Of a stretch of 64,000 nt of DNA, positions 1-11,835 are shown in pieces (position 1 is the first letter of the stretch; each line of letters begins with the position of its first letter). Under the pieces are notes generated by a model, which was not told the origin of the DNA, did not search any database, and was given only the letters and a program-made list of their open reading frames with translations. The stretch lies in contig QANZ01027579.1 in the NCBI GenBank assembly GCA_003254925.1, positions 78,074 through 142,073 on the forward strand. Direction: 5' to 3'. Origin of the DNA: Chamaecrista fasciculata (Eukaryota; Streptophyta; Magnoliopsida; Fabales; Fabaceae). The translations under genes were made by a program, and so were the position numbers.

Positions 1-1304
1 AAAGCTTAGCATGCCTTAAATTTATACAATTTCAAAAATTTTGATATTATATCGATTGTGCACAGATATATTTTTAATTTGTTAATAGATCAAACTTTAA
101 AAAAGATATATATATTTTAATTTCTTAATATTAATGTAGACATCTTTCAGAAAATTCAAATTTGAATCAAATTCTAAGATAACCAACCAAATTCGAAATA
201 TATGTATAAATATGTTTTGCTTGATTAAATTAGATGGCATTTCTAAATAAAATGTAAAATTCAGAATCAAGTATTAGGTTTCAGATTTTTTAATATTTTA
301 AAAATGGTTTGAGTGTGAAAAGATATGAAGATTTTAACTGTGTAGTTAACTGTGTAGATACTAATTTGAAAAACGAATGTATAAGAGAAATTAATGACTA
401 GACAGAGAGATGAAAAGTTTTATTCTAGATTTTCACCAATATCATGTGGCTTTAATCTTACATGGCAATTTTTTAAGTGTGATTTAGTAAAATCCATTAT
501 AATGACTCTATCGTGACCCATCTACATAGTCTTATTACATATGTGCACCACTTCACATAATCATCTTCTTCACTATCCACTTCCATTGCAATCTTCAATC
601 TCCCATTTAAGGGATTTATATATATATATATATATAAATACTTTTTATAGCTCAAGTGATAATGGCATTACTTTCACATAAAATTAAAGCAATTCAATTC
701 TTCTAACATTAGTATATGTTGTAAATAAGAAGCTCAGTACATGAATCCATTGTTTACCACCTGATATTGGGGAGAGGTTCCCTCTTAAACCTTATGACAA
801 TCTACATTATGCCAATTCAATTTCATAGAGTCATAATATTACTTAGAGAATATCTCTAATATTAAATATATTTAAATTTAAAACAAAATCTAATTTAGAT
901 TTGTTCTTCATAACCGATGAAAACTTATCTTGACAAGTGGAAGCACTTTTGTTTCACCAAGTGCAGCATCTCCATTAATTTGTAGAACCATATTTCGTGA
1001 ATTACAGAAGTACTCTCTTTAAGAATAACAACCTAACAAGTAAAGACACCTTAATAATTATAGTAAAGCACTAGAAGTCGTCATTATATACTTATATGTT
1101 CTATCTACTTAATATTTTCCTTTTATATTCATAAGTGGCGAAGGAAAAGTAGATTTAGCATTCTTTGAAAATCATATTATCAAGTAAAAGTAGCATAAGA
1201 TTTGAAGATTATCATTTAATTGATCAAACTCTACAATACTACTTTGACAACAATTTAAGTATTTGAATTTTTTGAAAAAGTGCAAATCACGAAGTAATTT
1301 GAAT
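1..1304. other. AT-rich DNA downstream of CLPP6, no gene seen
   Basis: The part nearest 1305 should include the CLPP6 3' UTR. A TA dinucleotide run lies around 616-636. I see no conserved reading frame or clear transposon. Confidence 0.5.
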
Positions 1305-4300
1305 TCAATACTCCGTTGCTAGTACGCCATCAATAAGACCAAATTCTAAAGCCTGCAATGAAAAGACAACAACGGAAGAGAAATAGTATGTCAATAAGTT
1401 GCATTCTAGTCAACAATCAATAATATGGTGTTTAACCAAGGATTAAAAAAGAAACCAATAAATCCTTACACTAATTCAATTTTTTAGTCTAAACCATTCA
1501 GCAAAAAATTGGCAAGACGTTTTATTATATTTGAAAGTAAAGTAATTACCTCAGAAACAGACAAAAACCGATCTCTCTCAGTATATTCTTGGACCTTCTC
1601 TAATGGCTGACCAGTAAAGGCAGCATACATCTTGTCTAATTTCTGTAAGCAAAATGCAAAGGAAAAGAAGAACCGTTCAGGCTAGCATTCCACATTCCAA
1701 GAAATGTCAGAACATAGAACTATGAAGGTTTCTTGCACTATCAAAATTAGAATTTAAGATTCTTTCTCTAAGGGTATGTTTGGCAATTAGGAGGGGAAGA
1801 GAATGGAAAAGGTTGGGGGAGAAGGGAAGGGAGGGAAAGGGGAGGTGAACCCTCCAAATCTCCCCTTGTTTGAGAATTAATATCTCCTCCAAAATACCCC
1901 ATTTTCAGGCATTCGGATTTCATGAAGGGAGGAGGAGAATGAGGGATCAAATGTTAATCCCTCATTATCTACCCTCCCTTTCTCACCTTCGCAAATAAGA
2001 GGAAGAGGTCCTATTCCTCTCCCCTCCCCAACCCTTCTCCTCCATAATCCCCAATCCACATACCATAAAAGAACTAGTTTGATATATGGACTTTTTAATA
2101 AAACTAAAAGCATGACTATTAATTCAAAAATAAAACTTTTATTTTAGATGACATTCTTTTAATTATCAAAAATATTATATCGAGTCCAATACACAGAAAG
2201 ATAAGTAATTAGTTTATCAGCCTTAATTATATAAAAGCAATCTAGTGATGATATAAGCATCTTAGAAGGAGAAAGACTAACATGACGAGATTGAACAGCT
2301 TCTTTCACTTGTCGTTTCACATCTTCCACATGACCCTACAAGCAGATTATAAATCAAATTCAAAATGTTTATCCAATAAAGAAAATCAAACATTGTCTAG
2401 AAGATGTCCTCCAGTCAAAATTATATAGTAATTTACAAGCAAAACGCAAAAAAATAATTTTATTATAACAAGTAAGGGCATTAATATAATAGCATTGACA
2501 GCTCTCAGATATCAGTAGCCTCAGAAAACCATATCCAAAGTGTAAATAAAAAGGACACGTAAAGTCAAGCAGGGTTAATTTCCTGTGCTCAATCAGTGGG
2601 GGAGTTTTCTTTCCTTTTACAGCTACTCATTTTCTCAATGTATCATAGTCAACAAAATACCTAAAATTTGAAAAAACAAAACAAAATACCAAAAGCTTAA
2701 TTATTACCCCACATCCACTTTGAGGTTGATGTATCATTATGCGTGCATTTGGCATTGCATACCGCATCCCTTTCTCCCCACCAGCAAGGAGAAGGGCTCC
2801 TTGGCTTGCAGCTACTCCAAAACATACTGTACCAACCTTGGGCTTTATCTGAAAACAAATGGAGACCTCTATTAAGGGATTAAATTAATTACATGAAGTG
2901 AGACTGATATAAATGGATTCAAATTACATGGCATCTAGTTGAGGGGAAAAATGAGAAAGGCCTTAAAATCATACCCAAGACATGCAATCATAAATTGCCA
3001 ACACTGAATAGGTGCTTCCACCAGGGCAGTTTAAATACACCTGCCAACATAAGCAGCTCAATACAAATTCTACTTCAGGGCTGAACACGAGTAAATTAAC
3101 AACAGAAAGATGTGGCAAACCAGAATATCAGAGTTCTCATCGATAGTAGCTAGCGTCACAAGCTGTGATATAACTCTCTGAGCAACTTCTGAGTTGACTG
3201 GCTGTCCAATGAATATTATACGATTTCGAAACAATACAGTTGAGAGATCCAGAGGTCCTCCAGGAGTCATCACCGCTGGCATTACTGGTGGATTTCCTTT
3301 TTTGGCTTCTATAGCACCATAACTACAAAGTAACTGGAAAACCAATAAGTTGTTTTTTCCCATTCACCACTGAGAAAGAACTAAAAAAGAAGATACTTAC
3401 CAAGACATTAAAAATCATGTCCATCAGAGAGTCCTCCAACAAAACAGATCCAATTCACAAAGATAAGGTATAGATAAATTAAACTTGACGTTTCCCAACT
3501 TCTCTTAACCATTGACAGAATAGTTCAAATGAAACGAGCCCCAAAATATTGATCTATAGGGGTAAAACCCTACCAATAAAAGTGTCTCTAACAGAATAGT
3601 TTCCCAACTTCTGTTAACCTAACTTGCCACTAAGTACATACAGGTACATTCCCGGAAAAGATTTACATCCATTGCTCCATATAGTCAACACTCACAAGCA
3701 ATAAGATGATACATGAAGCACTTGAAAGAGGAAGGGAGCAACAATATACCTTGTACCAGCATCAAGTGTGTTTTTCTCATCAGCTTTTAGAGGAAAGCCA
3801 CGCTTTTTACTTGATAATCCTGGATATACAAAATCTATATATCATAACATGTTTGTCCATGATTCCTATTCATATGCATCATATAAGTTCCTTATCGCAA
3901 TATAAGACAAGAAGCATCACACTATTCACACCCAAAAGGAAACTATAAAACTTCTTTTTAAAAAATGAACAAGAACAAGAATTAGAGAGATAAGACAACT
4001 AGGTTATAGTCGAAACAAGCTGAAAAGTTACTTTCGTCTTTCCTGGTTACAAAAGCTACCAAAATTTGAATCACAGCTGAAAGTAAGAAGAAAGAATTGA
4101 AGATAATTACCAGTTTTTGATGAGTCGCCATACGGGCTTAGCAAAGAAGAAGCTATCGACCATGGGTTTCTGTGAAATCGCAATCCATGCTTAGAATTTA
4201 AAGTTACAAATAGCGAAATTCAACTTGGAACGGAATAAATTAGCTAAATATAGAACAATTAATCATATGAACCTGCGGGAAAAAACGAGGTTGGATGAAT

Positions 4301-4364
4301 TTCCATTGCGAGAGGAGATAGCGAAGCTCGCAGTCGCAGGCAGTGAGATAGCTGGAGCTACCAT
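1305..4364 (-). CDS. CLPP6: CLPP6, plastid ATP-dependent Clp protease proteolytic subunit
   Basis: Serine-protease subunit of the plastid ClpP/R core, which degrades unfolded stromal proteins handed over by ClpC-type chaperones. Nine coding exons on the minus strand: 4273-4364, 4111-4169, 3750-3819, 3121-3322, 2975-3040, 2708-2848, 2282-2335, 1550-1642 and 1305-1352. All introns are GT-AG and the frame closes at 274 aa with a TGA stop. The first ~60 residues are Ser/Ala-rich and lack acidic residues at the start, like a chloroplast transit peptide. The conserved body begins near [14 protein letters not shown] and matches my memory of Arabidopsis CLPP6 rather than the other ClpP/R paralogues. 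The catalytic triad is intact: Ser178 in VAASQGA, His203 in IMIHQP and Asp252 in TERDRFLS, so this is an active P-type, not an R-type, subunit. The start is the first ATG and puts the transit peptide in frame. Intron 8 holds an inverted-repeat insertion (1773-2066). Confidence 0.96.
1773..2066. mobile_element. MITE-like inverted repeat in CLPP6 intron 8
   Basis: A purine-rich left half (ggtatgtttggcaatta, then GGAGGGGAAG-rich) is mirrored by a pyrimidine-rich right half ending in ccaatccacatacc, so the ends pair as imperfect terminal inverted repeats of about 20 bp. The GGTATGTTTGG-type terminus resembles PIF/Harbinger MITEs, but the flanks (TAA left, ATA right) are not an exact 3-bp duplication. 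It lies between coding exons 7 and 8 and does not touch a splice site. Confidence 0.5.
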
Positions 4365-4448
4365 TTTGGTTTTCAGAATTGAAAGCTAAAACTCAATCAG
4401 CAAGAAGAAAAAAGCCTTTCTTATTACTGTACGGTTCGGTTTTACAAA

Positions 4449-4534
4449 GCCCATTGGGCCTTATACATCTTAGATTGGCGATATTTGTGTTGAGGCCCAT
4501 TTTTTGGCAAAAATTGAAAAAGGACATAGGCCCA
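4449..4534 (-). promoter_or_regulatory. Cluster of site II (TGGGCC) elements upstream of CLPP6
   Basis: On the CLPP6 coding strand there are TGGGCC motifs at 4494-4499 and 4529-4534, and a back-to-back GCCCA/TGGGCC pair at 4449-4460, all 85-170 bp before the start codon. TGGGCY site II elements bind TCP factors in the promoters of plant housekeeping and organelle-related genes. The role here is inferred from motif and position. Confidence 0.5.
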
Positions 4535-6598
4535 TAAATAATTGGTTATATCACTAGATGACACATATACTTTAATAGATAAAATCCCGAATTTAAAGTC
4601 TTGATACAAAAATTATTAGTATGATTTTGTATGATTTTGTCTTCTCTGGCCAAAAAAAGAAAAAAAATTTGTCTTCTAAACTAAACTATTTTAGCCGACA
4701 AATAATTCAACTATTTCTTTTCCGATAAAGATAAAATAAATACATGCATTTAGGATAAAACCAGGAGCCATGTCCATTTTCAATTTTAAGTACTCAAGGG
4801 TATAAACTTATAGTTTATTATATTGAATAAATACAAAATCCAAAATAACAAGAGTAACAATAATCCATAAAAAGAACAAGAGTAATAATAATGCTAAAAT
4901 ATATACTTAGGATTTTTTTTCAGTAAAGCATTATTCAAAGTATTGTCGGTAAGAATAATTAATTTTTTTTGTTGGTTTCTAGGCACCTTGAAAAGTGGAA
5001 TTGTTAGCTTAAGAATTTAAAATTATTTTATACTCAAAATTAAGAATCAAACTCTTTATATTTAGTTAACGTTAAATAAATTCCTACCACTTGATTATAC
5101 TCATTACATTATATACAACTCTTCAATTTTAGATTGGGAACACAAATTATTTATGAGTTTTAAAAATTAATAAATTAATCTTTCCAACTTTTAATTTTTA
5201 TCGCTCAACATTCTTCTGTCAACTTTTAATTTTAAATTTTTATCGCTCAACATTCTTCTGTCAAAAATATCTTATACCCTTAACTTAAAATTTTAATTAA
5301 AATTAAAATTTAAAATCAAAAATATCTTAATTCAGTATTCACTCAAAGGTAAATTTTTAATTTAGGCTAAGCAATAACTTGTTTAATTAAGTTCTCTTCT
5401 TTAAATAATCAAAACAAGAGTTGAATAATATTTAAAAGCTGAATCATTAATCATATAACGTCCAAATTCAATGTCAATGGCTCCCATGTTTATCCTTAAT
5501 ATGAGATATTTGTATAGCTGCTGTTTTGACTTCTATCAAACATCAAACATTATTCAAAATCGAATGGCTCATGCTATATCACAAATCACAAAAGTCAACA
5601 CATTTATTATAAAATCTAATTGTGTTATTACTTCAAAATTGTATTTTTTAAAATGCAAATAGCAACTGCGAATAGATGTCTAATAATAAATTTTTTTCTT
5701 GTAAGCTTGGTGTACATGACCAATTGCTGACGATCAACTAATAAATAAGTATACATGACAACATCCACCGCCATTGATTTAAATTTTTCCCAATAATTAA
5801 ATATCCATTGCGTGTGGACAAATTAAAATAAGGTCTTAATTAATTAATACGCTTGACTTTTTTTAAATATATATATATACATGTAAGTAAAAGCAGCATC
5901 TAGAAATTAAATATCAAGAAAATTTGAGTCCCATGTGTATGACAATGTTTGATTTCACTTGAAGCATTTAAAAATAGGTTGACATTAATAGTTGTATCAA
6001 CATTTCCTATGTTTGAAGCATTTCCTATATGTTCAACGTTTGAAGCATATAATAAAGTCATATTAGTTGTTGTATCTACATTTCCTATGAAAAGAAATTT
6101 GAACATCTTTTTTCTATTTTTTTTTTTTGCCTGAAAATTTGAACATCTTTGAATATAATCTTTGATGTATATTGGCTACTTCGACAAAGTAACTCAAATT
6201 TGTTTCAAACTCTTGATTTGTTTCTTTAATTCTTTTCAAATTTAATTTGGCAATTGAAAACTGAGACTCACTATCTTTGATAATTCAGCCTTGATCATGT
6301 GAAACTCATCAATACTAAATATTTTAATTGACTAATTAAGTTTCGATATTCTAATGAACTCCGACAGTTTTTTTGCTAATAAAAAAAAACTCCGACAGTT
6401 TTGAAATTCTTGAAAACTTTTAAACTTTATGTTTGACAACACTTATGTTTATTTATTTTTTTGATAGAAACAACACTTATTTATTTATGTTTGACATTAA
6501 TAGTTGTATCAACATTTGCTATGTTTAAAGTTTAAACTAATGTTTGACAACGCTTATGCTTATTTTGAAATTCTTGAAAACTTTTAAACTTTATGTTT
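4535..6598. other. AT-rich intergenic DNA with short local duplications
   Basis: No gene is visible. A ~35-bp sequence ending TCGCTCAACATTCTTCTGT occurs twice in tandem (about 5186-5220 and 5220-5261). A phrase close to TTTGACAACACTTATG recurs around 6430, 6540 and 6600, and a segment with ATCAACATTTCCTATGTTTG recurs between 5990 and 6090 and near 6510. Confidence 0.5.
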
Positions 6599-6612
6599 AA
6601 CAACACTTATGT

Positions 6613-7359
6613 GTCCATTTAGAAACTTTGTAACCCTACCGGCCGCTGGTTCTCTTTCACTCTTCTCTTTCACTCTCCTCTTCGTCCACACACAGAGCTT
6701 TGCGTTGATGTTGGGCTGTCGTCATTTTCAGTTGTGGTATCCCCCTTCTTATTTGTTGGGTAGTGTAGAAAACTCCTCCCTCGTGAGGGTCCCTCTCTCT
6801 TTACGAGAGTGTTACTTTGTTTTTAGGGTTTTTGTGGCGACAGTGTTTTGGATAAGAGCTCCCACGACAGCGTTTGGCGGTGGCGACTCTGGATTAGGCA
6901 TTCCACGACGACTTCTGTCTTCCACGCCGGCTTCCTGGTTTGGTTATGGGTTTTGGGTGTTCTTCCATGTCGTCGTTTCGTTTTATCAAGTTATAATTAT
7001 TGTTTTGAGTCTGATTATTATGTCTTTATTTAAAACAGCCACTGGGGTTGCCTGTTGTCCTGATTGGAAGTGTTTGTCTTTTTTAGATGACATTATTTAT
7101 GGTTTCAATTATTTAGATGGTTGTAGTTTTAGTTGGATCCCTAAATCCGCTAACTTGACACCTAATTGTCTTGCCAATTTGTCTTAAATGAGGATGAGTT
7201 CTCTTGGATGGGTTACAAACCCCCCACCTTCGTCAGTTGATATCCTGTCTAATGTTGTTGTTTATGCTAGGGAGAGTTTGGCTATTTTTACTTTGTTTTC
7301 GTTTGTATTGTGCTTGGCTTTGCCTTACTTTTGAATGAATTACGTTTCAGGAAAAAAAC
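6613..7359 (+). mobile_element. Truncated or internally deleted LINE-like insertion with 14-bp TSD
   Basis: The segment is bracketed by identical 14-bp copies of AACAACACTTATGT (6599-6612 and 7360-7373), and its right end is a short A tract (7352-7358), the pattern left by target-primed reverse transcription. A reading frame from 6609 to 7187 ends with SFSWIPKSANLTPNCLANLS, resembling the C-terminal end of the RNase H domain of plant non-LTR elements. The following sequence read in another frame (GWVTNPPPSSVDIL) resembles the tail of the same domain. The first ~400 bp look like a 5' UTR or leader rather than ORF2, so the middle of the element may have been deleted. The target lies in a local repeat, so part of the 14-bp match could predate the insertion. 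Confidence 0.55.
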
Positions 7360-7388
7360 AACAACACTTATGTTTGTTTATATATTGA

Positions 7389-8646
7389 GTAAACATGCAA
7401 TACAGTCCCTGAAAGATATGTTTGCTGACACTTTAGTCCCTGAAAGATGTAAATGGTTGTTATAGCCCCTGAAAGATACGGTCGTTGACACTTTAGTCCC
7501 TGAAAGATGCATCGTTTGGACAATATAGTCCCTCTGTCACCAACAATTAAATATGACTAACGGTGCAGCTGATTTGGCCGGTTAAACTCTCATGTGGCAC
7601 GTTAAGTCTGTCTTCCATTAACCACTTGTAAGTTTGAGTTGGCAAAGGACCAATGTGGATTGGATATGTTAGTCTAGGTTTTACATTCAAATACATTAAG
7701 TCTCTTATAGAAATGTATTTGATTGTAGTTTGTGCATACCTAAAAGAGAAAACAATATATAAAAAAATATTTACATAACGTTCTAATAGGTAATAAACTT
7801 CTACAGTGTGATCAATATGCCATGACTAGATGTTGCTCATTATACCCATAACCAAGATGCAATCTTCATAATTTCCATAATTAGCTCAATAAAACTTCTA
7901 CACTCTATAACCACAATTAGCTAATACAATCTGCATAACTGCCACAATCACCAAGATGCAATCTGCATAACTACCACAATCAGCCAAAAGACTACAACAC
8001 CAAATGTCCAACAACAAACACCAAAAGAACAAAAACACCAGAAAAAAAAAATAAAAGAGCAGAAAAAAGAAAACCGTATTCTCTTCACTGTATGATGGCG
8101 GCAAATTGAAATATGCTAGTCTAGGTTTTCATTCAATTTAGCATCATTAAGTATATTTGCATTTACAGGAGACAAAGGCGCAAAGTCAGGGGAAGAAGAA
8201 TTTAAGAAAGCCGGTGGAGGAGTAGGTATCGTCAAACTTGAAGGAGTTCTTCTAGCTGCAACATTCTTCTCCATTCTAGAGGACCACTCTCAATGGGAAA
8301 CCCCATTCTACTCGTGCAAATGAACACCTTTGGTGGAGATGATGAAATGAAAGAAATCAATAACTTTAGGAAGATTATGATTTGGTCCTTTGCCAACTCA
8401 AACTTACAGGTAACTAATGGAAGACAGACTTAACGTGCTACATGAGGGTTTAACCTACCAAATCAATTGCACCGTTAGTCATATTTAACTGTTGGTGACT
8501 GAGAGACTATATTATCCAAACGGTGCATCTTTCAAGGACTAAAGTATCAGCGACTGTATCTTTCAGGGACCAAAACTACCATTTACATCTTTCAGGGACT
8601 AAAGTGTCAGCGACTGTATCTTTCAGGGACTGTATTGCATGTTTAC
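7389..8646. mobile_element. Non-autonomous Mutator-like element with ~260-bp TIRs
   Basis: The left arm (7389 to about 7660) and right arm (about 8390-8646) are inverted copies beginning GTAAACATGCAATACAGTCC. Each arm carries four to five spaced copies of AGTCCCTGAAAGAT-type repeats, followed by a shared unique stretch containing ATATGACTAACGGTGCA. Flanks are ATATATTGA (7380-7388) and ATATATTTA (8647-8655), 8 of 9 identical, as expected for Mutator-type insertion. The ~700-bp interior has no intact transposase frame; I could not identify its origin. Confidence 0.7.
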
Positions 8647-8655
8647 ATATATTTA

Positions 8656-9310
8656 TTTGATAGAAACAACACTAATTAAATTTCTAGTTTTTGAGCATGT
8701 AAAGCTTTAAGTCTTTAACTCTTAAGTTTTAATGATTATATTTCATAGTATTCAAACTTCAATATATTCTCCTTTTCATGAGAGTAATTAAGAATGGTAT
8801 CATCTTAATCAGTAATTTATTAAGTAATAATAAGTTAAAATTTTGAGAAGCATGATTATTAAAAAATTACATCAGTTCATGTATTAGCTTAGATTTGACG
8901 AAAATAATACTTCAATTACAAACCAAATAATTTTTTATACACTTTTGAAACTTATTAAATTTGTAACCTCATCTATGTACAACTAATAGAGAAGAAAATA
9001 AATATTTGCTTAATTGATAAACCTTCTTATTATTAAAAACACACATTGGTGTCCCAAAAGAAAACAACATTCCTATTCACATGTAGAAGATACATATTCC
9101 ACTAAAGCAAAACTGAAAACAGCATTCAAATTCAAATTCATATTATTTCAGATGCATATATAATATTCTTTTGCATCATCAAGCTGCTCCTTACACATAA
9201 CCTCCCTAACTAATAACCTAGCATAGCTTTATGAGACAGTCTCAAATAGACACTGAATGTTACATTATCCACCCACACCATGCACATATATACATACATA
9301 CATGCTTTAG
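8656..9310. other. AT-rich intergenic stretch, nothing recognised
   Basis: No reading frame, inverted repeat or structural RNA was recognised between the two foldback elements. Confidence 0.45.
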
Positions 9311-9319
9311 ATATATTTA

Positions 9320-9702
9320 GAGTAAATTAATAATTTGATCTTAAAAATTGATAAATTTCTCAATTTAATCCTTAAAAGACAGTTATAAAAAATTAATCTT
9401 TTAAAAATACAATTACAACTAATTTAATTCTCTTGTTAAAGATGTTAAATTTTTAAAGAGAGAGAAAGACACAAAACAAAGTGCTCCAAGTCCAACATCC
9501 CAATACTCTGGATTTTTACTCAAATCAAATTACTTGGTAGTGAAATTTGAGTGTGTATATATATATACACACACATCTTTAACAAAAAAATTTAAATTAA
9601 TTATAAGTATATTTTTAAAAGATTAAATCTTTATAATTTTATCTTTTAGAGATTGAACTCAGAAACAAGTCATCTTTGAAACATCAAATTACTAATTTAC
9701 CC
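9320..9702. mobile_element. Foldback MITE with 9-bp TSD just 3' of the BURP gene
   Basis: Termini GAGTAAATTAATAATTTGATC (left) and its imperfect inverse ending CATCAAATTACTAATTTACCC (right) form TIRs. Flanking duplications ATATATTTA (9311-9319) and ATGTATTTA (9703-9711) match at 8 of 9 positions. The right end is 16 bp from the BURP stop codon, so the element probably forms most of that transcript's 3' UTR or its termination region. Confidence 0.65.
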
Positions 9703-9718
9703 ATGTATTTATGACACA

Positions 9719-11167
9719 TCAATGAGGTGTAGGCAAAGACAGAGAAGGTGAAGAGGAAGAAGAAGGGAGCCAGATGAGATTATCAGGAGGGAAGAAATGG
9801 CAGACAGGTGAAGTCCCAGGTTGAACCTTAAGAACAGCAAAAGCCACATGATCTGTGTTCCACTTAGAAGTGTCCAAGTGGCATATAGCCTTAGCTTCAA
9901 CCCTGGTTCCATCTTCTTCACCTTCCACAATGACCTCATAGAGGGCAGTGTCCTTATCTTGGCTATGGCAATAGAACACTGCATAAGGGTATGGCATAGG
10001 GTGGCACCCTACAACTTTAGGGACACTGACCTCTTTGACCTCTAAGATTGTGTAGTTTTGCAACTCAATAGAGGAGTTTGTGAGAGTGGACACAACTTTG
10101 GATTCAGAGTTTGGTCCAAAGATTTTGTGTGTGTGATCAAGGAGGGATTCTAAGGATGTGGCACAAAACTTGGTTTCTCCTTTCATGGCTTCATATTCAC
10201 ACTGTTTGAGAGTGTATTTCATGGCCTTTGCTTGTGGGGAGTGTTTGGGGAATGAGAAAATCTTGAGGAGGGTATGGAGGTATTTGGATGAGAAAGGAAT
10301 TTTATCTGATTCTTGTTTGGGTAGGAACTTTGGTGATGATGAAGGGTCTTTTTTCTTGGCAAAGAAAATTGGCATTTTCTTCCCAATCTTCAGGTCATTG
10401 GGTTTGAAGAACACATTCAATTCTGGATCCATGTGATCCTTATTATTAAAAAATTTCTTCCCAATCATCTTGTGCTTCTCTTCTTCTTCTTCTTCATCAT
10501 CGTCATGTTCATCATCACTGTCATCATCATCATGTTCATCATCACTGTCATCATCATCACTATCTTCATCATCACTATCATCATGTATTAATTTAACAGC
10601 TTCTTTTCCTACATGAATGATTTTAGTGAGGATATAATTCCTCACTGATGCAAGATTCTGCAAACTGTTTGGCTCTTCTTTCACTATAAGGTCTCCACCA
10701 GCAAGCCTTCTAGCCCCACTATCTTGTGCAATCTGAAGAAATTTATGAGGAAAAAAGGAGAAAAATCAAACAAAATTGAAAAAATCAAATCAACAGTGAA
10801 AATCATCAATCTTTCTACATAGAACAGCAGATACAAGAAAACTTGAAAAGAAAAATTACAAAAAAGAAAAGCAACAAAAACCATCGATTAATCAAGAAGT
10901 CAAACAAAGTGAAAACTATCAATTTTCTCTTTACTTCGCATAGAACAACAGATCCAAGAAAAAAATTTAAAAAAGAAAAAGCAACCAAAACCATCAATTA
11001 ATCAAGAAGCGAATCAAGTTAAGGCTTTCAGAAACAGAACACACGAACATGCAAAATTGAAATTTTCCATTGATTAACAAAACTGCAGTGTGTATAGTTC
11101 TTACCCAGAAGAGAAAAAGAGCACAGACGATGAAACTCCAGGATGCAAATCCAAGTCTGAATTGCAT
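9719..11167 (-). CDS. BURP-domain secreted protein with acidic spacer
   Basis: Two coding exons on the minus strand: 11105-11167 (21 codons) and 9719-10732, joined by a GT-AG intron; 358 aa. Exon 1 encodes a hydrophobic signal peptide (core SFIVCALFLFW), so the product should enter the secretory pathway, probably to the wall or apoplast. Residues ~72-107 are almost entirely Asp, Glu and Ser. The BURP domain covers ~128-343 and starts with the typical double-Phe motifs (VFFKPNDL, PIFFA). It has the complete CH-X10-CH-X27-CH-X25-CH signature at residues 264/265, 276/277, 305/306 and 332/333, plus two upstream conserved cysteines. There are no TXV repeats of the RD22 type and no long PG1beta repeats, so it is nearer the short BNM2/USP-like members; exact subfamily uncertain. 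Function within BURP families is diverse (stress, wall, seed). MITEs lie at both ends of the gene. Confidence 0.93.
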
Positions 11168-11345
11168 GATGATGGATCCTTGTGTTTCAGGGCTTGATTT
11201 GTTGCAGAAGACAGAAAGAGAGAAGAAGGTTAAAAGAGAAGACTTTCTGATTCCAAAGCTAAGATGAGATGAGAGATGATGCCTGTAATTTTAATTTCTT
11301 GTTTATTAATTAATTTGGATTTATCTTCGGGTGTTGTGTATAAAG

Positions 11346-11680
11346 CTATGAAGTATCGACCCTTCATTTTGATAGCATATTGCCGTGTCAGACACGTGTT
11401 CGTGTCCGACACCTCTACGACACACACATGACACATATTCATAAATTTCAGAATATAAAATCAATTTTTTATAACAAACAATAGAAAATAATATCACATA
11501 TGACCTATATTATAAGTATATATTGTAATTTTTAAAATTTTCATCAAATGTATAAATTTTTAATTATTTTTATATATAAATATATGTCGTGTCGTATCAT
11601 ATAATTTAAAAAATCTGACGTGTCAATGTGTCCGTGTCCGTGTCATGTCCCGTATCCTTATCAGTGTTCATGCTTCATAG
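11346..11680. mobile_element. MITE in the BURP upstream region (hAT-like, tentative)
   Basis: The ends CTATGAAGTATCGAC and GTTCATGCTTCATAG are inverted repeats, followed inside by mirrored runs rich in GTGTC/GACAC. The flanks GTATAAAG (11338-11345) and GTATCCAG (11681-11688) match at 6 of 8 positions, suggesting an old 8-bp hAT-type duplication. The element starts about 180 bp upstream of the BURP start codon, within or next to the promoter. Confidence 0.55.
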
Positions 11681-11835
11681 GTATCCAGAAATATATTATC
11701 ATCTTGCTAATCTTTATCGTCTTAGCATTTAGCACAACCAATTATTTTACCTTTTTATTTTCTATTAGCGTGACTTATTACTCATTAAGGATGCATTTAT
11801 ATAGTAAAGGATAAAGATATACCTAGTATCTTTTT

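Noticed and set aside
1707-2113. Minus-strand frames of 60-78 aa in CLPP6 intron 8
   Set aside because: They come from the purine/pyrimidine arms of a MITE-like insertion and are not conserved coding sequence.
10158-10436. 92-aa plus-strand frame across the BURP exon
   Set aside because: It is antisense to a well-conserved coding exon and has no recognisable domain.
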